From Fusibacter bizertensis (GTDB taxonomy: Bacteria; Bacillota; Clostridia; Peptostreptococcales; Acidaminobacteraceae), in NCBI RefSeq assembly GCF_029914245.1, contig NZ_JARYZI010000002.1, positions 348,579 to 412,578 on the forward strand: 64,000 nucleotides of DNA, in the 5' to 3' direction. How positions within the stretch are numbered: the first letter of the stretch is position 1; every line of letters starts with the position of its first letter. The notes under the pieces were generated by a model. It was not told the origin of the DNA. It saw nothing but the letters and a program-made list of their open reading frames with translations, and made no database searches. Shown in pieces: positions 44,023 to 53,527 of the stretch. Both the position numbers and the translations under genes were made by a program.

Positions 44023-45114
44023 CTATTCTTTGTACATCCTAAATTCAACTTTAAAGTACTTTTCCTTATCTTCATCTGGAAAAAGTGTACCATAACCCGT
44101 CTGACCTATATACCCTGAGTAAGTATAATCGCATGTAATGATAACGCCATGTGATGTATACTGGAAATCTTCAAAAGGTTTTTTAATAATTTGATCAATG
44201 ATGTCTTCCAGATCGTTTGTAATCAAACTGTTCCCGGGCTGTGCACGTACATATGACAGTATAGATAGTATGATCTCATTTCTATAGCTTGATTGCCAGC
44301 CTTCACTATCTTCGAGTTCCACATCAAACGCAAATCCTGTCATTATGCCACCTGTTTCTGTAAATTCAAACACTGGTGGTTCGCTATATAGTCCAATATA
44401 GATTGTAGAGCTATCCATTTCTCTGCCTATCCATTTACCTTTATCATCAAGAACTTTCGAGCCCGCTAGATCATAATACGAAGCAAATTCATTGTAGTTT
44501 TCACTAAATTCAGCAACTGAGATTTCACCACGATTTTTTGGAAGTGCTGCTAGACTAAAGGTTAAAAACAATACCCCAAACAAAACAATATGTGCTATAA
44601 GATATGTGGCTATGCGCCATTTTTTTTGATCTTTTAAATGGACCACTGAGTCAAGTTCCCAATCAAGCGTTTCACCTGCATCACATTCTTTGTAGGATTT
44701 GAACAGACGTACTAAATTATAGATGGGAATAGAGAGGCCATATCCTCTCCAAAAAACAGTCAAGACTCTCTCAAGTCCAACTTTGTATGACAATTTATCT
44801 CCAAAAGGATCTGTTACCCGAATGCCTAAAAGCCATTTTCCGGGTGTTGTACCAAAAATCATAAGCAGTATGGGTTCAAAAATAATCATAAACAGAAGCG
44901 CAATTAGCGAATCAAGTATATTTCCCCCTGATGTACGATTGAGGATGTTGATATTAAAAACTAAAGATTGTAATATCGACAGTAAAACACCATACAAGTA
45001 TAAATCAAAACTTCTCGCAAAAAATCGTCGCCACGGTGAGCGTACTTTGGGAAAAGCATCAATATCTGGTAATTTCTCTTCAGTATGTAACGGTTCATCT
45101 ACAAAATAAATCAA
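44023..45114 (-). CDS. RDD-family membrane protein
   Basis: A 363-aa protein. An RDD domain with three membrane helices (RSPWRRFFARSFDLYLYGVL, and later MIFGTTPGKWLLGIRVTD) forms the first half; a fourth helix (about residues 173-195) leads to an exported C-terminal domain that I do not recognise. It may be co-transcribed with the lipoprotein gene upstream (68-base gap). Function unknown. Confidence 0.8.
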   Translation of the reverse strand: MIYFVDEPLHTEEKLPDIDAFPKVRSPWRRFFARSFDLYLYGVLLSILQSLVFNINILNRTSGGNILDSLIALLFMIIFEPILLMIFGTTPGKWLLGIRVTDPFGDKLSYKVGLERVLTVFWRGYGLSIPIYNLVRLFKSYKECDAGETLDWELDSVVHLKDQKKWRIATYLIAHIVLFGVLFLTFSLAALPKNRGEISVAEFSENYNEFASYYDLAGSKVLDDKGKWIGREMDSSTIYIGLYSEPPVFEFTETGGIMTGFAFDVELEDSEGWQSSYRNEIILSILSYVRAQPGNSLITNDLEDIIDQIIKKPFEDFQYTSHGVIITCDYTYSGYIGQTGYGTLFPDEDKEKYFKVEFRMYKE

Positions 45115-45182
45115 TTCAATATCCTCCTTTTACTTGTTTGCTATGCGTCTAGTGACGCTCCATATGTTATATCTATATTGTA

Positions 45183-46550
45183 TCACATATGGTTCAAACG
45201 TTCTTCCAGTCTTTCTAATGCTTTACGAAGCTCAACATCAGTCTTAGCCTCTCCCCATATTTGTTCAGTTGACAACTTTATGATTTCCTCATATGCTACT
45301 GTGGAATTGTTAGAGATTGCACTAAAATGAAGGGCTCCCGGTTGATTAAATCGTTCTGATATCAACTCATGTGCTTGGGTGACTGAATCTTGTATAGGCT
45401 TCCCATTTGATAACATTTCCTGCGAGCGTGCTAATTCTACCCCGTTTTCATTAACCGTCTTTAGTACTGAACCAGACATTTTAGGAGACTTTGACGTGTA
45501 GGTCTGCATATCTGTTTGAAACTCCTGACTCAATAAAAAATTAGCAAAGTCTATAGCATTCGCTTGTTCTTTAGATTGATTATCCAAAATTCCAAAACCC
45601 ACAGATGCTGTAAAACTGTAATCCCCAATTACAAATCCAGATTGAACATCATTGATATTACTTGAAAAATCCTGCATATCAAATGCATTGAATGCCACTT
45701 TAGTTAAGAAATTAACTGGTTTTAGTCGCGCTGTTGAGATCATTGCATCACGTTCCTTACTATAGAGTTCTTTATTAACGCCTGCCAAAAAATCGTTAAC
45801 ATCACCACTACTTAAGTTACGCTCAGGAAGCGCTTTAACAAACGCTTCATTCAACTTAATTTTATTTATAATCGCATCTTGTTCTAGCATAACTTTTTCA
45901 TCTTCAAAGTGAACCATACTACTTAGTCCCAATCCAGAAAATATACGATAATCAAATAAATTCAACTCAGCATCTTTAGTTTCAGCCCATTTTAAGTAGA
46001 TTGATTCCACATCTTCGGCACTCATAAAACCAACATTTGGTTCAACACCCAATTCACTTACCACTGTGTTATTCATAACGTTTCCATAGACGAGTGTTGC
46101 AAAAGCGCAATACTGCTCACTTTTCATGCCATCAAACACATCACCATTATTTTCTATCATTCCATCTATATGTAACAAATCATTTTTCATTGCTTCAATC
46201 ACTTGCAGTTCATCTTGGTTCCTAGTATTAAATAGGATCATCTCTGGTTGATCTTTTGATAATAATACCTCTATGCGTTTGGTGAAATAATCCTCTTGCG
46301 TATCGGCTTCAATTGATATTAGATTTACTTTTATTCCCGTTTTATTTTTATACTCTTTGGCTGCAAATGTCATCAAATCAGCACCAGATGCTTCAGGAAA
46401 TTTATCACCATTTGTGTTCCATAGAATTACATCAATTTTTTTACTGCCTCCAAATCCCACTACCGAACCATTTGAACATGCTGTGGTAGTCAAAAGCATC
46501 ATAAGTATAAGCGTTACTGCAAAGCATCGTTTAAATTTCAATATTTTCAT
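45183..46550 (-). CDS. Extracellular solute-binding lipoprotein (family 1)
   Basis: A 455-aa lipoprotein with lipobox LTTTACS (Cys about residue 26). The mature part reads as a family 1 binding protein for sugars or oligosaccharides (IDVILWNTNGDKFPEASG, then DDFANFLLS-like segments). No permease or ATPase lies nearby, so it is an orphan receptor or uses a transporter elsewhere. Confidence 0.82.
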   Translation of the reverse strand: MKILKFKRCFAVTLILMMLLTTTACSNGSVVGFGGSKKIDVILWNTNGDKFPEASGADLMTFAAKEYKNKTGIKVNLISIEADTQEDYFTKRIEVLLSKDQPEMILFNTRNQDELQVIEAMKNDLLHIDGMIENNGDVFDGMKSEQYCAFATLVYGNVMNNTVVSELGVEPNVGFMSAEDVESIYLKWAETKDAELNLFDYRIFSGLGLSSMVHFEDEKVMLEQDAIINKIKLNEAFVKALPERNLSSGDVNDFLAGVNKELYSKERDAMISTARLKPVNFLTKVAFNAFDMQDFSSNINDVQSGFVIGDYSFTASVGFGILDNQSKEQANAIDFANFLLSQEFQTDMQTYTSKSPKMSGSVLKTVNENGVELARSQEMLSNGKPIQDSVTQAHELISERFNQPGALHFSAISNNSTVAYEEIIKLSTEQIWGEAKTDVELRKALERLEERLNHM

Positions 46551-46648
46551 AACCTTCTCCTCTTTTTATATGAATTTATTCTCTGCACTCCCCTCGTCAG
46601 ATTGTACTTATGTTAGCATGAACTTATTAAGATTTACTTAAAAAAAAA

Positions 46649-46677
46649 TTGACAAACCATTTTCGTTTTGATATATT
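46649..46677 (+). promoter_or_regulatory. Promoter of the YtrA-type ABC operon
   Basis: TTGACA (46649-46654), 17-base spacer, TATATT (46672-46677). Confidence 0.87.
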
Positions 46678-46699
46678 GTGCATATACGGTAGACACAAT
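46675..46699. promoter_or_regulatory. Putative GntR operator
   Basis: ATTGTG-N13-CACAAT inverted repeat overlapping the -10 box and start point. Autoregulation by the GntR gene at the end of the operon is the likely use (inference). Confidence 0.5.
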
Positions 46700-46717
46700 T
46701 TTGAAAGGAAGTTTAAT

Positions 46718-47572
46718 ATGTTTGCATTAGAAGTAAAGGGAATAAATAAAAAATATGAACATTTCGAGTTGAAAGATGTTTCTTTTGAACTCAAAAAAGG
46801 TTATATAATGGGCTTCATCGGTGCCAATGGTGCTGGAAAAACCACAACTTTAAAATCTATTTTGAATATGATCCACGTAGAAAGTGGCATCGTAAAGGTT
46901 TTTGAACAAAATTTCATTGCAAATGAAATTGAAATGAAACAAAAAATCGGCTATGCCTTTGGTGGTACTGACTTTTACACCCGTAGCCGGGTTAAAAAAG
47001 TAACTAGCGTCATCAAGAATTTCTATACAAACTGGGATGATGAAACTTATAAGAATTACCTCAAAAAATTCGAGATTAACGAAAATAAAAAAATCATCGA
47101 ATTATCTGCTGGGATGCGCGTCAAATACAACCTTGCCATTGCACTTTCACATGGTGCAAAGTTATTGATTTTAGATGAACCGACGAGTGGACTTGATCCT
47201 GTTGCGAGAGATAACCTCTTAGATATTTTTCAAGAGCTTGTTGAAGATGGTGAGATGAGTATACTTTTCTCTACACACATCACTTCTGATTTAGAAAAAT
47301 GTGCAGATTATATCACTTACCTCAATGAAGGACAGATCATAAATAGCTGTGAAAAAGATGCATTTATTGATACGTATCTTCTATTAAATGGAAGTGAGAA
47401 GCAACTTGAGACAGTAAAAAACAAATTGATCTCTTATAAAACAAATTCTTTTGGCTTCACGGGATTGATGTTAGCAAAAGACTACGATCCATCAATTGGT
47501 ATAAAATCCGCAGTGCCAAACTTAGAAGAGATTATGATTTATTATTCAAAGAAGGAGAACAAATATGTATAA
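46718..47572 (+). CDS. ABC transporter ATP-binding protein (YtrB-type)
   Basis: A 284-aa ATPase: Walker A GANGAGKTT, signature LSAGMRVKYN (degenerate LSGGQ), Walker B LLILDEPTSGLDP, and the switch His in STHI. ATG at 46718 has GAAAGGAAG upstream. First of a three-gene operon with an ABC-2 permease and a GntR/YtrA regulator, as found for cell-envelope-stress exporters in Bacillota. Confidence 0.92.
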   Translation: MFALEVKGINKKYEHFELKDVSFELKKGYIMGFIGANGAGKTTTLKSILNMIHVESGIVKVFEQNFIANEIEMKQKIGYAFGGTDFYTRSRVKKVTSVIKNFYTNWDDETYKNYLKKFEINENKKIIELSAGMRVKYNLAIALSHGAKLLILDEPTSGLDPVARDNLLDIFQELVEDGEMSILFSTHITSDLEKCADYITYLNEGQIINSCEKDAFIDTYLLLNGSEKQLETVKNKLISYKTNSFGFTGLMLAKDYDPSIGIKSAVPNLEEIMIYYSKKENKYV

Positions 47573-48218
47573 TTTATTGATAAAAGAACTAAAATTGGCC
47601 GTAAGTCCACTTTTCTATATCCTGCCTTTTCTAACTGGTGCTCTAATGCTGATTCCTGGATGGCTGTATTTTATCGTACCAATGTATTTTTTATGGATCA
47701 CGATTCCAAATGTCTATGGTGCTTATAACACACAAAACGATATCGTTTTTTCTGTATTGATGCCTGTTACAAAAAAAGACATTGTGAAGTCAAAAGTTGT
47801 AGTTATCGTGCTTCTTGAATTATTACACCTAGTCATCGCATTTATCTTTGGTCTCATCAGTACGCATCTGTATCCTAACATGTATTATATATTCTTCTCT
47901 CCTACTTTAGGGTTTTGGGGACTTAGCTTTGTGATGATGGCTCTATTTAACATTATCTTTATCCCACTGTATTTTAAAACAGCTCAAAAGTACGGTTTGC
48001 CACTGATCTACGGTGTCGTTGCAACGCTTGTATTTGCCGCTGGTGCTGAATGGCTAGGTATCGTAAATACCACAGTTTATAATATATTCAAAGGCGCTGG
48101 CACTGATAATGCATTGCTTCAAAGTGGTCTGTTGATAGGTGGCATAGTATTATTTGCAATCGTTTCATTTATTGCTTATAATATGGGTACAAAACGATTT
48201 GAGAAAGTGAATGTATAA
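47565..48218 (+). CDS. ABC-2-type permease
   Basis: A 217-aa membrane protein with six hydrophobic segments, partner of the preceding ATPase (8-base overlap). Its N-terminus, MYNLLIKELKLAVSPLFYIL, is typical of ABC-2 permeases in YtrA-controlled operons. Substrate unknown; related systems respond to cell-wall antibiotics. Confidence 0.87.
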   Translation: MYNLLIKELKLAVSPLFYILPFLTGALMLIPGWLYFIVPMYFLWITIPNVYGAYNTQNDIVFSVLMPVTKKDIVKSKVVVIVLLELLHLVIAFIFGLISTHLYPNMYYIFFSPTLGFWGLSFVMMALFNIIFIPLYFKTAQKYGLPLIYGVVATLVFAAGAEWLGIVNTTVYNIFKGAGTDNALLQSGLLIGGIVLFAIVSFIAYNMGTKRFEKVNV

Positions 48219-48583
48219 TGAATGTAGCAATTTCCAATACATCGGATAAACCCATATATCAGCAGATTTTCGAGCAGATCAGCGCTCAGATCCTAAAGGG
48301 TGAAATAGAGGTGGGATTTAGTTTACCACCTATAAGGCAAGCCGCCAAAGAACTACGTGTGAGCATCATCACGGTAAAGAAAGCTTGGGAAGAGCTCGAA
48401 CATAACGGCCTCATCAATACCGTTACAGGTAAGGGTTGCTTTGTTGCAGATATTTCTACACACAACATGCTTGAAAAACGCAACGAAATGATATTGATCC
48501 AGATGACCGAAGACGTCGCTTACTACAAATCACTGGGACTTACTTTCGATGAAGTGGTAGAGCTGATGAAAAAAGTATACTAA
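48218..48583 (+). CDS. GntR-family regulator, YtrA subfamily
   Basis: A 121-aa repressor-type protein with an N-terminal winged helix (PIYQQIFEQISAQILKGEIE, KELRVSIITVKKAWEELE) and a short C-terminal helix pair, the compact YtrA form. Its start overlaps the permease stop by one base. It probably represses its own operon through the repeat at 46675. Confidence 0.92.
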   Translation: MNVAISNTSDKPIYQQIFEQISAQILKGEIEVGFSLPPIRQAAKELRVSIITVKKAWEELEHNGLINTVTGKGCFVADISTHNMLEKRNEMILIQMTEDVAYYKSLGLTFDEVVELMKKVY

Positions 48584-48654
48584 ACGTGTTTGGAAATAAT
48601 TAAACGCTTTATACATTGAGCATTCAGATTCTGTCACAAGTTAATCTTGACTTT

Positions 48655-48690
48655 AAAAGGTCCGCTGCGAATATGACGCCGGACCTTTCT
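48655..48690 (+). terminator. Terminator of the GntR-ABC operon
   Basis: AGGTCCG/CGGACCT stem followed by TTTCTTC; lies between the GntR gene and the DUF1232 gene. Confidence 0.78.
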
Positions 48691-48714
48691 TCATATTGAA
48701 ACAGGAGGACATAG

Positions 48715-49215
48715 ATGAATAAACCACAACTTATACTTAATCGCAACATTGAAGAAGCATCAGAAAATGATGTAAGGAAGATTGAGAAAAACATAAAACA
48801 CATGAACAGAGGTAAACTGTCTGAAGTTTGGGAAATGGTCGATGCGCTTTTTCGTATGATTAAAGACCCCAAAGCAGCTTGGTCTTCTAAAGCCATCGCT
48901 ATCGGAACTTTGATCTATGTGATCTCTCCACTTGATGCTATGCCAGATTTTATACCCGTTGCAGGACTAGCTGATGATGCAAGTTTGGTGATGTATGCTT
49001 TCAAAAAACTAGCAGATGATCTCCTCATCTATATGGATCAATCCGCTAAAAAAACCGCTGAGTCGCAAAGAGAAACAGCACTTGAACTAGAAATGATACG
49101 GATTGAACACGCTGAGAAAATGATGCGTGAAAAGCACAAAAACAACAAGATCCTTGTAGGGATGCTTTCTTTCAGTATCCTCTGTTTAGCTGTTGTTTTG
49201 TTTTTTAAGTTGTGA
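48715..49215 (+). CDS. YkvA/DUF1232 membrane protein
   Basis: A 166-aa protein with the DUF1232 core AIGTLIYVISPLDAMPDFIP and GLADDASLVMYAFKKLADD, and a C-terminal transmembrane helix. ACAGGAGG precedes the ATG. Function unknown. Its stop region overlaps convergently with an RHS remnant, marking the edge of the RHS island. Confidence 0.87.
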   Translation: MNKPQLILNRNIEEASENDVRKIEKNIKHMNRGKLSEVWEMVDALFRMIKDPKAAWSSKAIAIGTLIYVISPLDAMPDFIPVAGLADDASLVMYAFKKLADDLLIYMDQSAKKTAESQRETALELEMIRIEHAEKMMREKHKNNKILVGMLSFSILCLAVVLFFKL

Positions 49216-49957
49216 TGGATGCATTACGTATATTTACGTTACCTGCTGCATCGTAGCTATAGAGCGTCTTTTCTGTCTCACTGGTGGTGTTCATTTTGGT
49301 TTCGGTTTGAGTGAGTCTGTTTGCAAGGTCATAGGTGTAGCTTGTGTCTTGTAGTAATGATGCGCTTGCGTATTTCTTTTCACCTTGGCGATTGCCTGCT
49401 TTGTCGTAGCTGTAGGTGGTTTTGATGCCACTTGGCTCTGTTACTTCAGCAAGGCGGTTTAGTTTATCGTAAGTGAAGGTTGTGATGCCTTTTGCATCGG
49501 TCTTTGTCGTTTGATTACCTGCTGCATCATAGGTATAGCTGTACGTATCTATGACTGTGCCATCTGCTTTTAGGTTGATCAAGGATGTGTTTTGTTCTAT
49601 TTTGTTATAGCCGTACACTTCTTTTGAGCCATCTAGGTAGGTCACACTTTTACGGTTGCCATTTGCATAGTATTCAAACTGTGTGGTTTCACCCGCATCA
49701 GTTACCTGCGCAAGGCGATCTACTTTGTCGTAGACTTTTAGGGTGATGCCACCTAGTAGATCGGTTGTTTGCTCTGCATAGTAACCTGGCTCAAGTGAAT
49801 CTATCCCTGATGTTAGGTCATAGGCATAGGTGGATAGACCGATACCTGTTACTATTTTGGTAAGTGCTCTACCGGCTTCGTCGTATGTCCATGTGGTGAA
49901 GCCGGTTGCGTCTTGCATGTTGAGGAGGTTGCCATTTGGGTCATCTGTTTTCTAAGA
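49205..49957 (-). pseudogene. RHS/YD-repeat remnant (internal fragment)
   Basis: About 250 residues of YD repeats (YSYTYDAAGNQTTKTDAKGI, YDKLNRLAEVTEPSGIKTTY) with no signal peptide, no DPxG core end and no tip. The frame is open back to a stop codon at about 49957, with no ribosome site. The repeat sequences are not a copy of any part of the intact RHS protein downstream on this strand, so it derives from another RHS gene. The 3' end is cut 11 bases inside the DUF1232 gene. Confidence 0.82.
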
Positions 49958-50157
49958 GCTTTATTTGTGCGAGTAAGTCATAGCTTTAATTTTAGATAAT
50001 GTTGTTGATAATTATTGCTTTTCAGTTTTTTGAATTATTTTTGAATAATCTTATCAAATATTAGAGAATTTATGTAGAGGCTTGATTTTTGAATACTTAA
50101 ATTGAGTAACACATAAAGCGAAACACATTGTACGACTTTCATAAACAAAAAATTAAC

Positions 50158-50197
50158 AGCATAAAAAGAAAAGTATTAGAACCTTTTTTCTTCTGCT
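50158..50197 (-). terminator. Possible terminator
   Basis: AGCATAAAAAGAAAAG can pair imperfectly with CTTTTTTCTTCTGCT; TTAATTTTTTG follows on the minus strand. The region 49958-50365 otherwise holds only the intergenic repeat copy C. Confidence 0.4.
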
Positions 50198-50209
50198 ATA
50201 AATTCAATT

Positions 50210-50390
50210 GGGCTTGATGTTTCTAAGACTTTGACGCTTCGTTTTTTGAACTTCCAACTTCACTTTTTATAGCCTAGTTATTTTTTGGTAATTCGGACAT
50301 CTCAAGTTCTACGCCTGTTCAAATCACTTTGTTTCAGAATTTTGATTTGCCGAACTTCCGAAAAGCTACCTGGGAGCAGAATTATATGTT
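50210..50390 (-). repeat. RHS-island intergenic repeat, copy C
   Basis: Shares blocks with copy A (53528-53750): CTAAGAC..TTGACGCTT, GAACTTCCAACTTC, TATAGCCTAGTTATTTTT and GAACTTCCG.AAA.CT.CCT.GGAG. The last block overlaps the 3' end of the 95-aa gene. Confidence 0.7.
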
Positions 50391-50653
50391 CCTAAAAATG
50401 CATTGATAATTATCCCCCAAAATACAAATGACCAAAAAATATCTGCAAGATGAAGCAACATTTTTTTTACTATACCAAACTTTTCATTTTTCATACTTCC
50501 AAAAGCACCAAAACTTCTTGCTATCAAAAGAAAAGCAAAGGCTAAAAATGGTAACGAGTATACCATATATAGAATTTTTAAAGGGATAATAATATAATCT
50601 GATTTTTTTTTGAAATGTAAATTTCCATATAAAACATTTAGCATATTTTTCAC
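50366..50653 (-). CDS. Small membrane protein, candidate immunity (cassette 2)
   Basis: About 95 aa with two hydrophobic segments (PLKILYMVYSLPFLAFAFLL and IFWSFVFWGIIINAFLG). AGGAG lies ten bases before a GTG at 50651-50653; an ATG three codons later is also possible. It begins 14 bases after the stop of a displaced RHS tip, where immunity genes usually sit. No family recognised. Confidence 0.6.
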   Translation of the reverse strand: MKNMLNVLYGNLHFKKKSDYIIIPLKILYMVYSLPFLAFAFLLIARSFGAFGSMKNEKFGIVKKMLLHLADIFWSFVFWGIIINAFLGTYNSAPR

Positions 50654-50666
50654 AACTTTCACACTC

Positions 50667-50849
50667 CTATTTAAAGAGATTATTTACTACATTCCATATA
50701 AGCTTTATTACAGATTTTGTTACATGGTTTATTACATGTTCATTTAAGCTTTTAGCTTTAACTGATTTGTTAACATTACTTATCCATGATTTAGTCCATT
50801 TGGGGTCATCACTAAGTGCTATTTGAACAAGGGAAGGGATAATATTTAA
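50667..50849 (-). pseudogene. Displaced RHS tip remnant (cassette 2)
   Basis: A 60-codon open stretch without start codon or ribosome site (LNIIPSLVQIALSDDPKWTK at its beginning, LIWNVVNNLFK at its end). It ends just before the ribosome site of the small membrane gene. It is joined out of frame to the end of a core fragment (KTVEL), so an internal deletion removed the junction between core and tip. Confidence 0.6.
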
Positions 50850-50866
50850 AGTTCTACGGTTTTTAG

Positions 50867-51117
50867 TTAGTTGAAGCCTTTGTAGTTATAGGTTGTTGTT
50901 TTTCCGTTGATGGTCTCCATTCTCTGGTTACCATTTGCATCATAGTTAAAACTTGCAGACTTACTTCCTGTTATTTTTATGAGTCGATTGTTAGCATCAT
51001 AAGTGTATATTGCGCTATCGGATCCCAAAGTCCTCTTTATTCGGTTGCCTGCAGCGTCATAATTAAAGGTTTCTTGACCGATAGTAGGGTAATTCACTGT
51101 TTTTAAACGATTAAGTT
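50867..51117 (-). pseudogene. Orphan RHS core fragment (cassette 2)
   Basis: About 80 codons nearly identical to a segment of the intact RHS gene (NYPTIGQETFNYDAAGNRIK). It stops at GFN-stop, where the intact copy has GFNQLKTVEL: a CAA to TAA change. The matching LKTVEL codons follow the new stop, then similarity ends. Its left edge (LNRLKTV) is the same breakpoint as in cassette 1. Confidence 0.85.
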
Positions 51118-51290
51118 ATAGTAGGATGGGTTGGCCTTTAAAAAGCGCCAAGATACTAAGACCTTGACGCTTTATTTCATGATCATCTAACTCCATTTTT
51201 TTGAATAGCTTTCATTTGGTAGTACATATAATCTAATCTCTACATCTGAACTTATTGTTTCCCTACCTCCACTAAACTTCAAAAACAGCT
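51118..51290 (-). repeat. RHS-island intergenic repeat, copy B
   Basis: The first 70 bases next to the core fragment match copy A almost fully (TTTAAAAAGCGCCAAGATAC, CTAAGACCTTGACGCTT); similarity fades beyond about 51200. Confidence 0.75.
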
Positions 51291-51334
51291 TATGAGTGAA
51301 TACTCATTTAGCAGGTTATTCATATATAAAATTA

Positions 51335-51622
51335 TTATTTAGTTACCAATGTTAAAAATATTATTACAACTCCAAATACTCCAAATAAAACATTTATAAA
51401 TTTCGCAAGTATGGACGTTTTATAAGTAATTGGTTCTGACCTTGTAAAATAAACTCTACGCCTTTTTAACCCCAAAATTGATAAAGAAAAAAAGTATAAG
51501 CCTGCAACAACTCCTGCTGCTACATCAGGAATCTTTAAATAATTGTTGAAAAATAAATAAGAAATCAAAAAAAATATTACACTAACAAATAGGACATGTT
51601 CAATTGTTTTACTACTCATCAT
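51335..51622 (-). CDS. Small membrane protein in the RHS island
   Basis: A 95-aa protein with three hydrophobic segments (FVSVIFFLISYLFF, AAGVVAGLYFFSLSILGL, FINVLFGVFGVVIIFLTL). AAGGAAGG precedes ATGATG. It follows the 155-aa candidate immunity gene. No family recognised; it may be a second immunity or accessory gene. Confidence 0.6.
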   Translation of the reverse strand: MMSSKTIEHVLFVSVIFFLISYLFFNNYLKIPDVAAGVVAGLYFFSLSILGLKRRRVYFTRSEPITYKTSILAKFINVLFGVFGVVIIFLTLVTK

Positions 51623-51734
51623 TTATACCTTCCTTAACATAATATACTATTAAGACTAAATCAAAACATATCAATAAATGTATCTACATAATCGTTATCA
51701 ACAGTTGCTATTTTGCTATCTTTTATGTCACCAG

Positions 51735-52202
51735 TTACTTCGATACAAATCTTTCGCATGAAATAGATTTAAATCTAAACTCCAACTCACAATTAATATC
51801 GCATAAAATATTGATACTCCATTTGTCTTCAAATAGTTCAAATTCTGTGTAACCCCATTTCATACCTGAAGGCATCCAGTAATTTTTATTGGGTATATCC
51901 ATTGATATAGTTGCAACATCCGAAAGTTTTAATACAAACCTATTTTCATCATCCTCAATAGTCAACTTCACTGTTGTACTTTTAGCGATATTATTTACAC
52001 ATATACTAGAAATAGAGAAATCATGAAACCACTTCATATCATTAAACACTTCCAAGAATTGTTCTGGTAACTGAGACTTAATCTTTTCAAAATAAGGTCC
52101 ATACTCTTTAGCGCTTTCACGAAACTTAGTTTTCGCCTCTTGTCTAAGCTTTTCATCTGGCGAATGCATTTGTAGCCATAAATACTTTTTATAGTATTTC
52201 AT
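51735..52202 (-). CDS. Candidate soluble immunity protein (cassette 1)
   Basis: A 155-aa protein starting MKYYKKYLWLQMHSPDEKLR, with a helical first third and beta-rich remainder (FHDFSISSICVNN, WGYTEFELFEDKWSINILCD). The pattern recalls DUF4085-like proteins seen beside secreted toxins, but that is a weak recognition. It begins 14 bases after the stop of a displaced RHS tip, the usual immunity position. Confidence 0.6.
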   Translation of the reverse strand: MKYYKKYLWLQMHSPDEKLRQEAKTKFRESAKEYGPYFEKIKSQLPEQFLEVFNDMKWFHDFSISSICVNNIAKSTTVKLTIEDDENRFVLKLSDVATISMDIPNKNYWMPSGMKWGYTEFELFEDKWSINILCDINCELEFRFKSISCERFVSK

Positions 52203-52216
52203 ATTATGCTCACTTT

Positions 52217-52858
52217 CTAAAATCCGAATATAGATACGAATGATGGCACTGGGCTGAACTGTAGTACTGGAACAGGCATAAGTGAAGGTGTAAAATACAC
52301 ATCAATATCACCAGAAGTACTTTGACCCCCTGTTCCACCTTCAGCATACATTTTAATAATAACCTCATCTGTTGGAAGAATTGCAAGCATACTAAAAGGG
52401 AAGAATCTGGTATTCATCTCCGTTCCATCTGGATACACAATTACGTAATCCCCAAGTTCTGAACCATTAATTTCTATTTTGTTCAACCATTCTTGTTCTT
52501 TAGCATCCCAATCCCAACCTGTTTTCTCTTTAAGCAGTTTTTTTGCCTTTTTTGAAGGACCCGAACCACCCTTTGGTCCACCTTTAGGACTACCGTTATC
52601 ATTTTGTGAATACTCTTGACTACCATTTGTCTTAAACAAATGAATATGGTCATTATTTCCAGGCATGTTTACATCTCCAACCTCATATCTATATGACCAT
52701 CCTTTACCTAAGCTAATATTCGTATCATTTTTAACATTAGTTAACTTTACTGAACCAAGCGGCATTAATTCATCTAAAATGTTCACACCACATTGTTTCC
52801 CTTCACTCTTATGCCCTGTTGGATCCAGATACTTGAGCGGGTTACTCGCAACATAAGC
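52217..52858 (-). pseudogene. Displaced RHS tip (cassette 1), frameshifted from its core
   Basis: An open frame containing the RHS core end (YVASNPLKYLDPTGHKSEGK) followed by a tip of about 190 residues beginning NILDELMPLG. The tip has HIHLFKTNG, NDNGSPKGGPKGG and LKEKTGWDWDAKEQEW, a pattern seen in some RHS C-terminal domains. It is out of frame with its core because of a 47-bp deletion. An internal GTG gives a 189-aa ORF but without a good ribosome site, so expression is uncertain. Confidence 0.75.
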
Positions 52859-53527
52859 GACCGTGAACAGGATCGTAGTAACGGGCTCTAAGGTAGTATT
52901 TGCCTAGAGTCTCGTCGTATTGCTCCCCTGCGTATTTGAATACGTTTTTAATGCCTTCCGTTGCTGTTAAGGTATTGCCAAAAGCATCGTAAGTGTAGCT
53001 GTTTAGAACTGTGCCATTAGCATCTAATATATCGGTCACGTCGCCGTGGGCGTTGTGATGATAGTAGTAAGTGCTGTCGTTTTGGACTTGTGCCAGTAGG
53101 TCTATACCGCGTATATACCTTGCTTCAACTTCTCCTGTGTAGCCTATGGATGCAATCACTTGACCTGCTGAGGTCATGTACTGGGTCTTTTGGTTTTGAT
53201 ATTCAGTGTAAGTACGAATACCAAAGGTATCGTATCCCATGGTTTGTACGCTTGCATCTGGCAGTTCTACGGTTTTGAGTTGATTGAAGCCATTGTAATT
53301 ATAGGTTGTTGTCTGTCCGTTGATGGTCTCCATAGTCTGGTTACCATTTGCATCATAGTTAAAGCTTGCGGACTTACTTCCTGTTATTTTTGTGAGTCGA
53401 TTGTTAGCATCATAAGTGTATATTTCGCTATCGGATCCAAAAGTCCTCTTTGTTCGGTTGCCTGCAGCGTCATAAACGAAGGTTTCTTGACCAATAGTAG
53501 GATAGATCACTGTTTTTAAACGATTTA
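52842..53527 (-). pseudogene. Orphan RHS core fragment (cassette 1)
   Basis: About 225 codons almost identical to the C-terminal core of the intact RHS gene (YPTIGQETFVYDAAGNRTKR to YYLRARYYDPVHGR). A 47-bp deletion after HGR removes FTQEDTYRGDGNNLYV and shifts the frame, giving HGRLCCE-stop. No signal peptide or ribosome site. It starts at the same breakpoint (LNRLKTV) as cassette 2. Confidence 0.87.
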
